Positions 9,246 to 19,837 are shown, numbered from the stretch's first letter. The stretch is 44,472 bases of DNA from Giesbergeria sp. (GCA_023150295.1 JAKLLE010000027.1:1-44472), one strand, 5' to 3'. Notes: generated from the letters alone by a model not told the origin. Program-made: numbers and translations.

Positions 9246-9292
9246 ACAGCCTGGGATTGTCGCCCAGCCCGAAGCGGGAGCATGATGGAGCC

Positions 9293-9670
9293 ATGAAAAT
9301 CACCCTTTTTGGCATTCCGAACTGCGACACGGTGAAAAAGGCCCGTGCGTGGCTTACGGCCCAGGGCCTGGACTACCAGTTCCACCACTTCGCCGCACAA
9401 GGCGTGCCCGCCGAGCACCTGAAGCGATGGGTAGACCACTGCGGTTGGGAGACGCTACTCAACCGCCGCGGCACCACCTGGCGCAAGCTGAGCCCCGAGG
9501 AGCAGGCCAGCGCACAGGACGCCGCCAGCGCCCAGGTACTGATGCTGCGCCACCCCAGTCTCATCAAGCGCCCGGTGGTGGAATGGCCGCTGGCCCCTGG
9601 GCAGCAGATCACCGTCGGATTTGATGCCACGGCCTGGGCCGAGCACGCCAGCGCGCTGCAAAACGTCTGA
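9293..9670 (+). CDS. ArsC/Spx-family (YffB-like) thioredoxin-fold protein
   Basis: 125 residues from ATG 9293 (MKITLFGIPNCDTVKKARAW). The single N-terminal Cys in the motif FGIPNCDTVKKA marks the YffB/Spx-like branch of the arsenate reductase family. True ArsC enzymes share this Cys but also need a partner arginine environment. The family fold is a glutathione/thioredoxin-like domain; the YffB branch has no settled function. GGAG lies just upstream of the start. The gene stands alone, divergent from folC. Annotations as arsenate reductase are common but not supported by any ars context here. Confidence 0.85.
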   Translation: MKITLFGIPNCDTVKKARAWLTAQGLDYQFHHFAAQGVPAEHLKRWVDHCGWETLLNRRGTTWRKLSPEEQASAQDAASAQVLMLRHPSLIKRPVVEWPLAPGQQITVGFDATAWAEHASALQNV

Positions 9671-9693
9671 AACCGCACAGTTTCTTACGTATC

Positions 9694-9721
9694 TTTACCT
9701 GGAAACTGCCCTCCCTATACC
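9694..9721 (+). promoter_or_regulatory. Possible promoter of the glycine-zipper gene
   Basis: TTTACC (9694-9699) and TATACC (9716-9721) are separated by 16 bp and each matches 4 of 6 sigma-70 consensus bases. They lie about 70 bp upstream of the gene at 9789. Weak. Confidence 0.3.
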
Positions 9722-9788
9722 TTGCACCGATAAACTTTTCTACGGTCTGGCGCGTTATGGAGTCGGACACGTTTCCCTGGAGAACCCC

Positions 9789-10433
9789 ATGAAAAAAGCC
9801 ATCGCCTTCACCGTACTGGCGGCCACCGCCGCACTGGCCAGCGCACAGGAGCAAGCCCGTGTGCTCTCGGCCACCCCCATCGTGCAGCAGGTCGCCATCC
9901 CGCGCCAGGTGTGCAGCAACGAGACCGTGTACACCGGCCAGCGCACCACCGGGGGCGGCGCAGTGCTCGGCGCCATTGCTGGTGGCGCCGCAGGCAACGC
10001 CGTGGGCAAGGGCAGCGGCCGCGCCGCAGCCACGGCCATTGGCGTGATCGGAGGCGCCGTGCTGGGCAACCACATCGAAGGCCAGGGCCGCCCCCAGTAC
10101 GAGAACGTGCAGCGCTGCGGCACCGAAACCTACTACGAGAACCGCACCGTGGGCTACAACGTGGTGTACGAGTACGCAGGTCGCCAGTATTCCACCCAGA
10201 CTTCCTACGACCCCGGGCGCTACATCACCGTGCAGGTGCAGCCCACGAGCCAGCCCGCACCCTATGGCCAAAGCGGCTATGCGCAGCCTGGCGTTGTGAG
10301 CTCGCCCTACTCCACCTACCCCCAGCAAGGTGTGACGGTCATCGAATACGGGTACGACAACGACCCCTACCGTCCACGCCATCCGCACTACCCGCCGCAC
10401 AACCACTACAACAACAATCCCTACGATCGCTGA
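9789..10433 (+). CDS. Glycine-zipper 2TM (17-kDa antigen-like) envelope protein
   Basis: 214 residues. A Sec signal peptide (MKKAIAFTVLAATAALASAQ, cleavage after about residue 19) has no lipobox Cys. A glycine-zipper region follows at about 56-95 (GGGAVLGAIAGGAAGNAVGKG), the Rick_17kDa_Anti type hairpin thought to insert into or span membranes. The C-terminal part is rich in Tyr, Pro, Asn and His and ends HPHYPPHNHYNNNPYDR. Close relatives are widespread, uncharacterised outer-envelope proteins. It stands alone, with a strong terminator behind it. Confidence 0.82.
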   Translation: MKKAIAFTVLAATAALASAQEQARVLSATPIVQQVAIPRQVCSNETVYTGQRTTGGGAVLGAIAGGAAGNAVGKGSGRAAATAIGVIGGAVLGNHIEGQGRPQYENVQRCGTETYYENRTVGYNVVYEYAGRQYSTQTSYDPGRYITVQVQPTSQPAPYGQSGYAQPGVVSSPYSTYPQQGVTVIEYGYDNDPYRPRHPHYPPHNHYNNNPYDR

Positions 10434-10454
10434 TGCATCCAGCATCGTTTTCCC

Positions 10455-10483
10455 AGAGGGCCAGGCAGGGCCCTCTTTTTTTT
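10455..10483 (+). terminator. Rho-independent terminator after the glycine-zipper gene
   Basis: Stem AGAGGGCC/GGGCCCTCT with an AGGCA-type loop, followed by a run of eight or more T. Confidence 0.92.
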
Positions 10484-10524
10484 GGACGCCCCAGGCCTCA
10501 CACCCGCCTCCCCATGCGGTCACC

Positions 10525-10530
10525 TAGAAT
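10525..10530 (+). promoter_or_regulatory. Possible -10 element of ppnP
   Basis: TAGAAT (5 of 6 consensus) lies 34 bp upstream of the ppnP start. No good -35 hexamer is visible. Confidence 0.3.
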
Positions 10531-10564
10531 GCAGGGTTTGTCCCCGTTCCAGCAAAGACCTTCC

Positions 10565-10882
10565 ATGACCACCGAAAAAATCGACGGCGTCAGCGTCACC
10601 ACCAAAGCCAACGTGTACTTTGACGGCAAATGTGTCAGCCACGGCATCACCTTTGCTGACGGCACCAAGAAATCGGTCGGCGTCGTGCTGCCTGCCACGC
10701 TGACCTTCAACACCGGCGCACCCGAGATCATGGAATGCGTGGCGGGCGCGTGCGAGTACAAGCTCGCGGGCAGCGATGCCTGGGTCCAGTCCAGCGCGGG
10801 CGACAAGTTCAGCGTGCCCGGCAATTCCAGCTTCGACATCCGCGTGACCGAGGCCTACCACTACATCTGCCATTTCGGTTGA
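10565..10882 (+). CDS. ppnP: Pyrimidine/purine nucleoside phosphorylase PpnP
   Basis: Small cupin-fold enzyme (DUF1255/YaiE family) of 105 residues, the family's usual size. It splits nucleosides with phosphate into ribose-1-phosphate and free base, acting on both purines and pyrimidines. The conserved beginning and core are present: VYFDGKCVSHGITFADGTKK near 18-37, then GVVLPATLTFNTGAPE, and SVPGNSSFDI near the end. It is a single gene between a terminator and argG. Confidence 0.92.
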   Translation: MTTEKIDGVSVTTKANVYFDGKCVSHGITFADGTKKSVGVVLPATLTFNTGAPEIMECVAGACEYKLAGSDAWVQSSAGDKFSVPGNSSFDIRVTEAYHYICHFG

Positions 10883-12292
<1,410 letters not shown>

Positions 12293-12315
12293 GCCCTGCG
12301 CCCTGCGCATCCGTG

Positions 12316-12341
12316 AAAAAACCGCTCTCAGGCGGTTTTTT
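12316..12341 (+). terminator. Rho-independent terminator of argG (possibly bidirectional)
   Basis: AAAAAACCGC and GGCGGTTTTTT enclose a TCTCA loop. The A-rich left arm means it could also stop murB transcripts arriving from the other side. Confidence 0.92.
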
Positions 12342-12347
12342 CATAGT

Positions 12348-12402
12348 CTTTTTGGCCTCTAGCGCTTATCCAGAAAGCGCAAGCAGCTATCAAATGTATA
12401 GC
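12348..12402 (+). repeat. Intergenic repeat copy B (CCTCTAGCGCTTAT family)
   Basis: The cleanest copy: CTTTTTGGCCTCTAGCGCTT, ATCCAG, AAGCGCAAGCAGCTATCAAA, and then TATAGC. The centre can pair (GCGCTT with AAGCGC). It sits between the argG terminator and the convergent murB stop. Confidence 0.8.
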
Positions 12403-12403
12403 G

Positions 12404-13486
12404 CTACAGAACCACAGGCTCAGGCTCCAGACGGATGCCGAAGCGCTCGTACACGCTGGTCTGGATGGCGCGGGCCAGGGTCATGACCTCGCCGCCGGTC
12501 ACGCTCTCCTGGCCCTGCCCGCGGTTGACCAGCACCAGGGCCTGCTTTTCGTACACACCGGCCTTGCCCACGGTCTTGCCCTTCCAGCCGCAGGCGTCAA
12601 TGAGCCAGCCCGCCGCCAGCTTGATGCTGCCGTCGGGCATGGGGTAGTGCACGATCTTGGGATCGCGCGCAATGATGTCCTGGCACTGCTCGGGGGTGAC
12701 GGTGGGGTTCTTGAAAAAGCTCCCGGCGTTGCCCAGCACGGCGGGGTCGGGCAGCTTGGCGCGGCGGATGGCGCACACCCAGTCGAACACTTGCTGCGCC
12801 GTGGGCTCGGCCATGCCGCTCTCCTGCCGTTTGCGCTCCAGGTCCAGGTAGCCCAGCTCGGGGCGCCAGGTGCGCGGCAGGCGCAGGCGCACGTGGGTGA
12901 TGACGGCCCGCCCCGCCAGCCCCATGCCGCGCGGCAGTTGCCCGGCGCTGGCGGGCTGCACCGGGGCGTGCTTGAATACCGAATCGCGGTAGCCAAAGGC
13001 GCACTGCGCCGCATCGAGCGTGAAGGTCTGGCCCGTGGCCAGGTCGAAGGCAGTCAGGGAATCAAAGCGGTCCTGCAGCTCCACCCCGTAGGCGCCGATG
13101 TTCTGCACCGGGGCGGCGCCCACGGTGCCGGGGATCAGCGCCAGGTTCTCCAGCCCCGGCCAGCCCTGCTGCAGGGTCCAGGCCACCGTGTCATGCCAGG
13201 GCTCGCCCGCCGCCACTTCCACCACCCAGGCGTCGGGGGTTTCCTGCACCAGGCGGCGCCCACGCAGCTCCATCTTCAGCACGGTGGTTTTCACGTCCCC
13301 CGTGAGCACCACATTGCTGCCCCCGCCCAGCACAAACACCGCCTCGCCCGCCTGCGCGGCGGTGTGGTGCCAATCCACCAGATCCTGCAGGCTGCGCACG
13401 CGCACCAGGGTTTCGGCACGGGCCACGATGCCAAAGCTGTTGTAGGGCTGTAAAGAGACGTTTTTCTCGACTAACATTGCCTCCAT
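12404..13486 (-). CDS. murB: UDP-N-acetylenolpyruvoylglucosamine reductase MurB
   Basis: FAD enzyme that reduces the enolpyruvyl ether to UDP-MurNAc in peptidoglycan synthesis. About 360 residues, the E. coli-like type I form. The FAD-binding segment with GGGSNVVL lies near 53-60, [19 protein letters not shown] at about 115-135, and the catalytic Ser region [10 protein letters not shown] near 255. I chose ATG 13486 (MEAMLVEKN) with AGGCGGG upstream; ATG 13477 (MLVEKN) is equally possible. The longer upstream frame is a shadow of yajQ. It is divergent from yajQ. Confidence 0.96.
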   Translation of the reverse strand: MEAMLVEKNVSLQPYNSFGIVARAETLVRVRSLQDLVDWHHTAAQAGEAVFVLGGGSNVVLTGDVKTTVLKMELRGRRLVQETPDAWVVEVAAGEPWHDTVAWTLQQGWPGLENLALIPGTVGAAPVQNIGAYGVELQDRFDSLTAFDLATGQTFTLDAAQCAFGYRDSVFKHAPVQPASAGQLPRGMGLAGRAVITHVRLRLPRTWRPELGYLDLERKRQESGMAEPTAQQVFDWVCAIRRAKLPDPAVLGNAGSFFKNPTVTPEQCQDIIARDPKIVHYPMPDGSIKLAAGWLIDACGWKGKTVGKAGVYEKQALVLVNRGQGQESVTGGEVMTLARAIQTSVYERFGIRLEPEPVVL

Positions 13487-13543
13487 TGTCGCACCCGCCT
13501 TTGTAGGCGGTGCTGCGTTGACTTTTCCAATTGCTGTTCTGCC

Positions 13544-14029
13544 ATGCCGTCTTTTGATACCGTTTGTGAAGCCGATTTTGTCGAAGTGAAGAATGCCGTG
13601 GAGAACGCGGCCAAGGAGATCGGCACCCGTTTTGACTTCAAGGGCACCTCTGCTGCCGTCGAGCTCAAGGACAAGGAGATCACACTCTTTGGCGATGCCG
13701 AGTTCCAGCTCACCCAGGTGGAGGATCTCCTGCGCAACAAGCTCACCAAGCGCAACGTGGACGTGCGCTTCCTCGACATCGGCAAGCCCCAGAAAGTCGG
13801 CGGCGACAAGGTCAAGCAGGTGGTCAAGGTGCGCAACGGCATCGACAGTGAACTGGCCAAGAAGATCCAGCGTCTCGTCAAGGACAGCAAGATCAAGGTG
13901 CAGGCCGCCATCCAGGACGAAAAGGTCCGCGTCACTGGCGCCAAGCGCGACGACCTGCAGGCCGTGATGGCGCTGATCCGCAAGGAGATCGCCGACATGC
14001 CGCTGTCGTTCAACAACTTCCGCGACTGA
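13544..14029 (+). CDS. yajQ: YajQ-family cyclic-di-GMP-binding protein
   Basis: 161 residues, full length, with a duplicated RNP-like fold (UPF0234). The family starts [20 protein letters not shown] and ends [10 protein letters not shown], as here. Members bind cyclic-di-GMP and nucleotides, and in Xanthomonas one relays c-di-GMP signals through a LysR regulator; the role here is not known. It begins 57 bp from murB, divergently, so the promoter lies within 13487-13543. Confidence 0.95.
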   Translation: MPSFDTVCEADFVEVKNAVENAAKEIGTRFDFKGTSAAVELKDKEITLFGDAEFQLTQVEDLLRNKLTKRNVDVRFLDIGKPQKVGGDKVKQVVKVRNGIDSELAKKIQRLVKDSKIKVQAAIQDEKVRVTGAKRDDLQAVMALIRKEIADMPLSFNNFRD

Positions 14030-14055
14030 CAGCGCACCACCCCGGGAGCCCCTCC

Positions 14056-14709
14056 ATGCCGCAGCGCCCTTCTCTTGTTCGGTCTGCCCTGCTGCTGGGG
14101 CTGGGCCTGTGGTGCAGCGCTGCAGCCCAGGCGGCCCCGGCCGTCTCGCTGGCCGGGGTGCTGGGTGGCAAGGCCCTGCTTGTGGTCGATGGTGCGCCGC
14201 CCAAGGGCGTGGCACCGGGCCAGACCCACCAGGGGGTGAAGGTGGTGTCGGTCAGCCGCGATGCCGTGGTCGTCGATATCAACGGCACCAGCAGCACCTT
14301 GCGGCTGGGTGAGTCGCCGGTAAACGTAGGCGGCTCCGGCGCGGGCCGCCGCATCGTGCTCAAGGGCGACAGCCGGGGGCATTTCGTCAACCAGGGCATG
14401 ATCAATGGGCGCATCATGCAGTTCATGGTGGACACCGGTGCCACCACCGTGTCCATCGGCCGCCCGGACGCCGAACGCATGGGTCTCAAATACCAGGGCG
14501 GCCAGGTGGTGAACATGAACACCGCCAATGGCGTGACCCAGGGCTGGCGCATGCGGTTGGACTCGGTCCGCATCGGCGATGTGGAAGTGCTCAATGTGGA
14601 TGCCATCATCACCCCGCAGGCCATGCCCTACGTGCTGCTGGGCAACAGTTTTCTGGGCCAGTTCCAGATGACACGCACGAACGACCAGATGGTGCTGGAA
14701 AAGCGCTAA
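14056..14709 (+). CDS. Retropepsin-like aspartic protease (TIGR02281 type)
   Basis: 217 residues with a Sec signal (about 1-26, cut near AQA-AP), so probably periplasmic. A retropepsin half-domain carries the catalytic Asp126 in FMVDTGATTVSIG, preceded by FVNQGMINGRIMQ and followed by the flap-like region and YVLLGNSFLGQF. These single-domain clan-AA proteases dimerise to form the active site. Substrates of this bacterial branch are unknown. It follows yajQ by 26 bp and overlaps the next gene by one base (TAATG), implying coupling with the HD-GYP-like protein. Confidence 0.85.
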   Translation: MPQRPSLVRSALLLGLGLWCSAAAQAAPAVSLAGVLGGKALLVVDGAPPKGVAPGQTHQGVKVVSVSRDAVVVDINGTSSTLRLGESPVNVGGSGAGRRIVLKGDSRGHFVNQGMINGRIMQFMVDTGATTVSIGRPDAERMGLKYQGGQVVNMNTANGVTQGWRMRLDSVRIGDVEVLNVDAIITPQAMPYVLLGNSFLGQFQMTRTNDQMVLEKR

Positions 14710-15704
14710 TGCCTACCTCTGCCCCCCTGCGCCCCACCCACGACGACGAGTACGAGGATCTGCTCGGGCTTTGGGGCGATCTGGAGTCGGGCCTGTCGGT
14801 GCTGCTCTCGCGCCCGCAGAACGTGGTGGACTTTGGCGCCAAGGTACGCCAGTTCGACCAATGGCTGCAAGACCTGGTGGCGCACGACATCGACAGCGCG
14901 CTGTACCTGATGTTCCAGCTCGCGGCCACGTCCACCGTGGGCTACAGCACCTCGCACGCACTGGTGTGCGGCACGCTGTGCCACATCATGGCGCGCGAAC
15001 TCAACCTGCCAGTGAATGAGCGCAACGCGCTGGTGCGCGCCGCGCTGACCATGAACATCGCCATGACCCGCCTGCAGGACGAACTGGCCGCGCAGCGCGA
15101 GCAGCCCAGCCCGGCGCAGAAAGAGGCCATTGGCGCGCACCCCCACCAATCGCAGGATCTGCTGGTGCAACTGAAGGTCACCAACGGGCTGTGGCTGGAC
15201 CTGGTGGGCCAGCACCACGAGCGGGTGCCCGAGCGCGAGCCGCTGCACAGCCTGAGCGAGGTGGACCGGCTGACGCGCATCCTGGGCACCATCGACCGCT
15301 ATGCCGCCATGATCAGCCCGCGCAAGTCCCGCTCTGGGCGCAGCGCCACCGACTCGGTGCGTGCCCTGGTGGACATGGAGGAGCGCGACGAGGTCGGCCT
15401 GGTGCTGGTGCGCACCGTGGGCCTGTGCCCGCCGGGCTCCTTTGTGCGCCTGGACAACGGCGACATAGCCGTGGTGCTGCGCCGCAGCGCCAAGCCCAAC
15501 CTGCCCCTGGTGGCCAGCATTGTGGAGCGCGGGGGCAAGCTGCTGACCGAACCCAGGCTGCACCAGACCGCCGAGGGCAAGCCCCGCATCCAATCGGCCC
15601 TGGCACGCAACGCCGTGACCGTGGAGCTGAACCACCGCACCATGGTGCGCCTGGGCCTCTACGCCGCCATGCCCGAGCTGACGACGCAGCCCGCCGCGCT
15701 GTAG
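14709..15704 (+). CDS. Degenerate HD-GYP-like protein
   Basis: 331 residues, soluble. The helical pattern and order match an HD-GYP domain, but metal ligands are missing. Where HDIGK is expected the protein has TMNIA (about 114-118). HPH (about 144-146) and HHE (about 169-171) remain, while the DGxGYP stretch is replaced by REPLHSLSE. The later DRYAAM (about 196-201) fits the usual DxYDAM helix. So c-di-GMP phosphodiesterase activity is unlikely; binding or a scaffold role is more probable. The start overlaps the protease stop by one base. Confidence 0.72.
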   Translation: MPTSAPLRPTHDDEYEDLLGLWGDLESGLSVLLSRPQNVVDFGAKVRQFDQWLQDLVAHDIDSALYLMFQLAATSTVGYSTSHALVCGTLCHIMARELNLPVNERNALVRAALTMNIAMTRLQDELAAQREQPSPAQKEAIGAHPHQSQDLLVQLKVTNGLWLDLVGQHHERVPEREPLHSLSEVDRLTRILGTIDRYAAMISPRKSRSGRSATDSVRALVDMEERDEVGLVLVRTVGLCPPGSFVRLDNGDIAVVLRRSAKPNLPLVASIVERGGKLLTEPRLHQTAEGKPRIQSALARNAVTVELNHRTMVRLGLYAAMPELTTQPAAL

Positions 15705-15705
15705 C

Positions 15706-16704
15706 TCAATGCGAATGGGCGCCCAGGTGGCCCCAAAAGACCAAGGCATCGCGCCCCTGTACCGACAAGTCCACCTTTGCACCCACCGGCAGCAGCACCT
15801 TGGTAGGCACATGGCCATACGGCAGGCCCGTGAGCACCGGAATGGCCAGTTGGCTGCGCAGCCAGTCCACCACGGTCTGCAGCTTGAAACCCTTGTCGTG
15901 CGGCGCCAGCCGGTAGTTGCTGAACTGGCCCAGCACCAGCGCCTTTTGCCGCGCCAGCACACCGGCATGCAACAGTTGCGTGAGCATGCGCTCCACCCGG
16001 TAGGGGTGCTCGTTCACGTCTTCGACAAACAGAATGCCACCGTCCATCTGGGGAAAGTACGGCGTGCCCACCAGCGCGCACAACACGGCCAGGTTGCCCC
16101 CCCACAGGGTGCTCGAAGCAATCTCGAACTCGGGCAGCGGCACTTCGGGCGCGGCAGCGGCCCGCCGCTCCTTGGGCATGCGCCAGCCAGCGCCCTCGCC
16201 GTGGCCGGTGAGCAGGTCGTCAAAACAGGCTTCCATGATGTCGTCAGGCCCCTCCTGCACGCCAAAGTCGGCGCCCAGCGCCGGGCCAGCCCAGGTTACG
16301 GCGCCAGCCTGCGCCAGCACAGCGCACTGCAGCGCGGTGAAGTCGCTGATGCCCACAAACTGCGTGCCCTTGTCCACCGCGCGTGCCACGGCAGCACAGT
16401 CAATGCCCGGCAGGATGCGCGTGAGGCCATAGCCCCCGCGTGAGATCAGCGCCACGTCGGCGCCGCTGGCGGCTGCCCGGTGGATGGCGGCCAGGCGCGT
16501 GGCATCGTCGCCCGCAAAGCGGGTGTGCTGTGCCAGGGCGTCGGGGTCGATCTCCACCTCGTGCCCCAGTGCCTGCAGGCGTTTGACGCCCCGACGAAAG
16601 GCCACCTTGTCGCGCACGGCGCTGGAGGGTGAATAGATGTAGATGTGCTTGGGGCCGTGGTCGTGGCCGCAGCCACAGGCGGCATGGTCGTGGTCGGAAG
16701 GCAA
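15706..16704 (-). CDS. ldcA: LD-carboxypeptidase (peptidase S66, LdcA-like)
   Basis: Cuts the terminal D-Ala from tetrapeptides during murein recycling (the MccF branch cleaves peptide-nucleotides instead). The S66 features are all present: nucleophile Ser in VGISDFTAL, Glu in FVEDVNEHPYR and His in GLPYGHVPTKVLLPVG. I propose a TTG start at 16704, because the longer frame (to 16800) runs back through a leftover tail of the TadA-dehalogenase gene (see 16738-16767). This gives 332 residues beginning with a His/Cys-rich stretch (SDHDHAACGCGHDHGPKH). It is convergent with the HD-GYP gene (1 bp gap). Confidence 0.88.
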   Translation of the reverse strand: MPSDHDHAACGCGHDHGPKHIYIYSPSSAVRDKVAFRRGVKRLQALGHEVEIDPDALAQHTRFAGDDATRLAAIHRAAASGADVALISRGGYGLTRILPGIDCAAVARAVDKGTQFVGISDFTALQCAVLAQAGAVTWAGPALGADFGVQEGPDDIMEACFDDLLTGHGEGAGWRMPKERRAAAAPEVPLPEFEIASSTLWGGNLAVLCALVGTPYFPQMDGGILFVEDVNEHPYRVERMLTQLLHAGVLARQKALVLGQFSNYRLAPHDKGFKLQTVVDWLRSQLAIPVLTGLPYGHVPTKVLLPVGAKVDLSVQGRDALVFWGHLGAHSH

Positions 16705-16737
16705 GGCATTCGGGCCCTGCGCGGGCCCGCTCCGTGG

Positions 16738-16767
16738 ATGCTCAAAGGCGGAAGTATTCCACAGCCT
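16738..16767 (-). repeat. Direct repeat 1 flanking the toxin-antitoxin insert; leftover TadA-dehalogenase tail
   Basis: Matches 17475-17504 at 29 of 30 positions. On the minus strand it encodes AVEYFRL followed by a stop, against AVDYFRL and a stop at the end of the intact fusion gene. The codons just before it (AWGSEKVPE) also resemble the end of a dehalogenase. It is therefore probably the relic 3' end of a second allele of the fusion gene, left just ahead of ldcA. Confidence 0.8.
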
Positions 16768-16806
16768 CAGGCACCTTCTCCGAGCCCCAGGCTCTGGCAC
16801 CGCGAC

Positions 16807-17121
16807 TCAGATACCAGACAACACCGCATCCATGGCAGCAACCAAAGTGCTGGCCTGCGTTGCCACGTTGTCAACCGAGCATCGCAACTGCTTGACTGGC
16901 AAAGGCGCCGCAAAGTGTGCCAACGCATGCAGACGCTGACCGTTGACGGTGATGACCGGACACAGTGTGGTCGGCACCTTGCCCGGAAAGTCGAGCACGG
17001 CCAGCGGCACGGTCAGTCGGGTAGCCAGTGCATCGAGCAAATCACTCTGGATCACGACCACGAAAGGGATGCCGCTGGCCCCACTGGCGCTGGGGTTGGG
17101 AAAAACGTCGTACTGGGCCAT
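16807..17121 (-). CDS. ccdB: CcdB-family toxin
   Basis: 104 residues, the CcdB length. MAQYDVFPNP, IPFVVVIQSDLLD and TRLTVPLA match the N-terminal pattern of the F-plasmid gyrase poison, and CPVITVNGQRLHALAHFAAPLPV matches its centre. The protein ends SGI where F CcdB ends WGI; the Trp needed for strong gyrase poisoning is Ser here. ATG 17121 follows the antitoxin stop with no gap (TAAATG), so the two are coupled. The antitoxin is not CcdA-like but Phd/YefM-like. The gene lies in a small insert bounded by 30-bp direct repeats. Confidence 0.85.
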   Translation of the reverse strand: MAQYDVFPNPSASGASGIPFVVVIQSDLLDALATRLTVPLAVLDFPGKVPTTLCPVITVNGQRLHALAHFAAPLPVKQLRCSVDNVATQASTLVAAMDAVLSGI

Positions 17122-17391
17122 TTACCAAGGCCGCAGGTCGGCACCCGGAATACCCAGTGTGTCGACAAGGGCGTTCTGGTTCGCCAGCCAGTCGCCAAAA
17201 TCGGCTTCAAACGCCTTTTTGCGCGCAGCGAGATCGGCCTTACCCGCGCTGGACCGCAGGGCTTGGTAGTGTTCGACGCTGAGGATTACCGTATCGAGTT
17301 GACCCGCCTTTTCCACAAAAACAGGTTCGCGCTTGGCTTGGGCGCAGAGGCTGCCAAAACGGTTTTTGGCTTCGGTGGCTGTAACGCGCAT
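17122..17391 (-). CDS. Phd/YefM-family antitoxin
   Basis: 89 residues beginning MRVTATEAKNRFGSLCAQAK, the dimerising DNA-binding Phd/YefM fold (about 1-50), followed by a charged C-terminal tail that would wrap the toxin. AAGGAG lies 7 bp upstream of ATG 17391. It precedes and directly abuts the CcdB-like toxin, the standard antitoxin-first order. Phd proteins usually pair with Doc or RelE-type toxins, so this pairing with CcdB is a mixed module. It probably represses its own promoter through the palindrome at 17411-17425. Confidence 0.85.
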   Translation of the reverse strand: MRVTATEAKNRFGSLCAQAKREPVFVEKAGQLDTVILSVEHYQALRSSAGKADLAARKKAFEADFGDWLANQNALVDTLGIPGADLRPW

Positions 17392-17410
17392 GACGAACTC
17401 CTTCGGTAGT

Positions 17411-17425
17411 TGGCCATTTTAGCCA
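17411..17425 (-). promoter_or_regulatory. Palindromic operator with -10 box of the toxin-antitoxin operon
   Basis: TGGCCATTTTAGCCA contains arms TGGC/GCCA around an AT core. On the minus strand the core reads TAAAAT, 5 of 6 bases of a -10 hexamer, about 25 bp upstream of the antitoxin start. The overlap of operator and -10 suits autorepression. No clear -35 is seen. Confidence 0.45.
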
Positions 17426-17474
17426 TCGTTTTTGAAGTAGCACCCAGTGGGGTAGGTGATGCACCCCCAATGCC

Positions 17475-18920
<1,446 letters not shown>

Positions 18921-18928
18921 ATATTTGA

Positions 18929-19153
18929 TCAATATTCTATGGAGGCCGGGCGCGCCTGTTGCAAGGCCTGGTCCAGCGCCTTGCGGTACTGCTCCTGCAC
19001 CTGCTGGGCCTGCGCGGGGGTGGTCACGGTGGTGGGCATGTCCGGCAGCGGCGCCACGGGCGCCACGGCGGGGGGCGGCAGTGTTTTGCGTGTGAGCAGT
19101 GCCACCACGGCCAGCACCACCAGCAAGGAAATCAGTCCCAAGGCAGCACGCAT
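18929..19153 (-). CDS. Small single-pass membrane protein, function unknown
   Basis: 74 residues. One N-terminal membrane segment (about 4-21, MRAALGLISLLVVLAVVALL) is followed by a Pro/Val/Thr-rich segment and a Gln/Ala-rich helix (AQAQQVQEQYRKALDQALQQ). I chose ATG 19153 because AGGAGG lies 5-6 bp upstream, overlapping the end of the PaiB-like gene; the start is 1 bp from that gene's stop. The two genes are clearly coupled. No family recognised. Confidence 0.7.
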   Translation of the reverse strand: MRAALGLISLLVVLAVVALLTRKTLPPPAVAPVAPLPDMPTTVTTPAQAQQVQEQYRKALDQALQQARPASIEY

Positions 19154-19154
19154 G

Positions 19155-19784
19155 TCATTCCTCCTGAATGGGCACCATGCCCAAGGTTTGCATCCATTGC
19201 GCCAGGGCCTGCGCGTCCGGCCCACCCTGGCGGTAGGCGGCATGCAGCGCGGCATGCGACTCCTTGCGGTGCTGGTTGAGCTTGAGCTTGCATTGCAGCG
19301 CCGTCACATGCAGCTCGAAGGCGACGATGCCCGCCATCATCTTGAGCGCAAAGTCTTCCCCCAGGGCGCGCCACTGCGCGGCATAGGGCGGCTCGTGGTC
19401 GCCGATCAAGGCTTTGAGCAAGGCGTCCTTGGCTGCGGGTTCCTCCACCATGTGCGCGCGCACCCGGCAGTGCACGGCCAGGTAGTTCCAGCTGGGTACT
19501 CGCTGCAGGTCAGGGTACACGGCGGGCGACAGGTAGGCGTGCGGCCCCAGAAAGGCCACCAGCGCCTCGGGGCGCTGCTGCAGGTAGCGCCAGTGCGGGT
19601 TGCCGCGCGCGCAGTGGCCCAGCAGCACACGCTGTTCGCCACGCACCTGCAGGTGCAGGGGAAGGTGGGTGATGAAGGGAAAGCCCTCGTCGTCCGTGGA
19701 AGCCAGGCTGGCCAGCGGGTGGGCGCGCATCAATGCGTCGGCATGCGCGCTGTCGTGGCTTAGGAAATGGGCGGGCAGGTACAT
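19155..19784 (-). CDS. PaiB-family FMN-binding (split-barrel) protein
   Basis: 209 residues from ATG 19784 (MYLPAHFLSHDSAHADALMR). The family is a split-barrel flavin-binding fold. Signature pieces are PLASLASTDDEGFPFITHLPL near 26-46, HCARGNPHWRYL, FLGPHAYLSPAVYP and VPSWNYLAVH, with a helical C-terminus (KLNQHRKESHAAL). Bacillus PaiB affects protease and sporulation genes; the proteobacterial members are mostly unstudied, and heme or flavin-linked activities have been suggested for relatives. It lies 53 bp downstream of the PilJ-N gene on the same strand. Confidence 0.88.
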   Translation of the reverse strand: MYLPAHFLSHDSAHADALMRAHPLASLASTDDEGFPFITHLPLHLQVRGEQRVLLGHCARGNPHWRYLQQRPEALVAFLGPHAYLSPAVYPDLQRVPSWNYLAVHCRVRAHMVEEPAAKDALLKALIGDHEPPYAAQWRALGEDFALKMMAGIVAFELHVTALQCKLKLNQHRKESHAALHAAYRQGGPDAQALAQWMQTLGMVPIQEE

Positions 19785-19837
19785 GGTGGAGCGGGTGTTC
19801 GGAACGCGCTCCACTGTAGCGGCAAAGCGGGTGCGAA

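Noticed and set aside
9293-9670. True arsenate reductase
   Set aside because: The sequence fits the YffB/Spx-like branch and there is no ars operon context.
13487-14215. N-terminal extension of murB on the minus strand
   Set aside because: It is the antisense of yajQ; MurB begins at the conserved [14 protein letters not shown] segment.
16705-16800. Longer ldcA start at 16800
   Set aside because: The added residues (RLWNTSAFEHPRSG...) are an out-of-frame reading of the leftover TadA-dehalogenase tail, not a conserved N-terminus.
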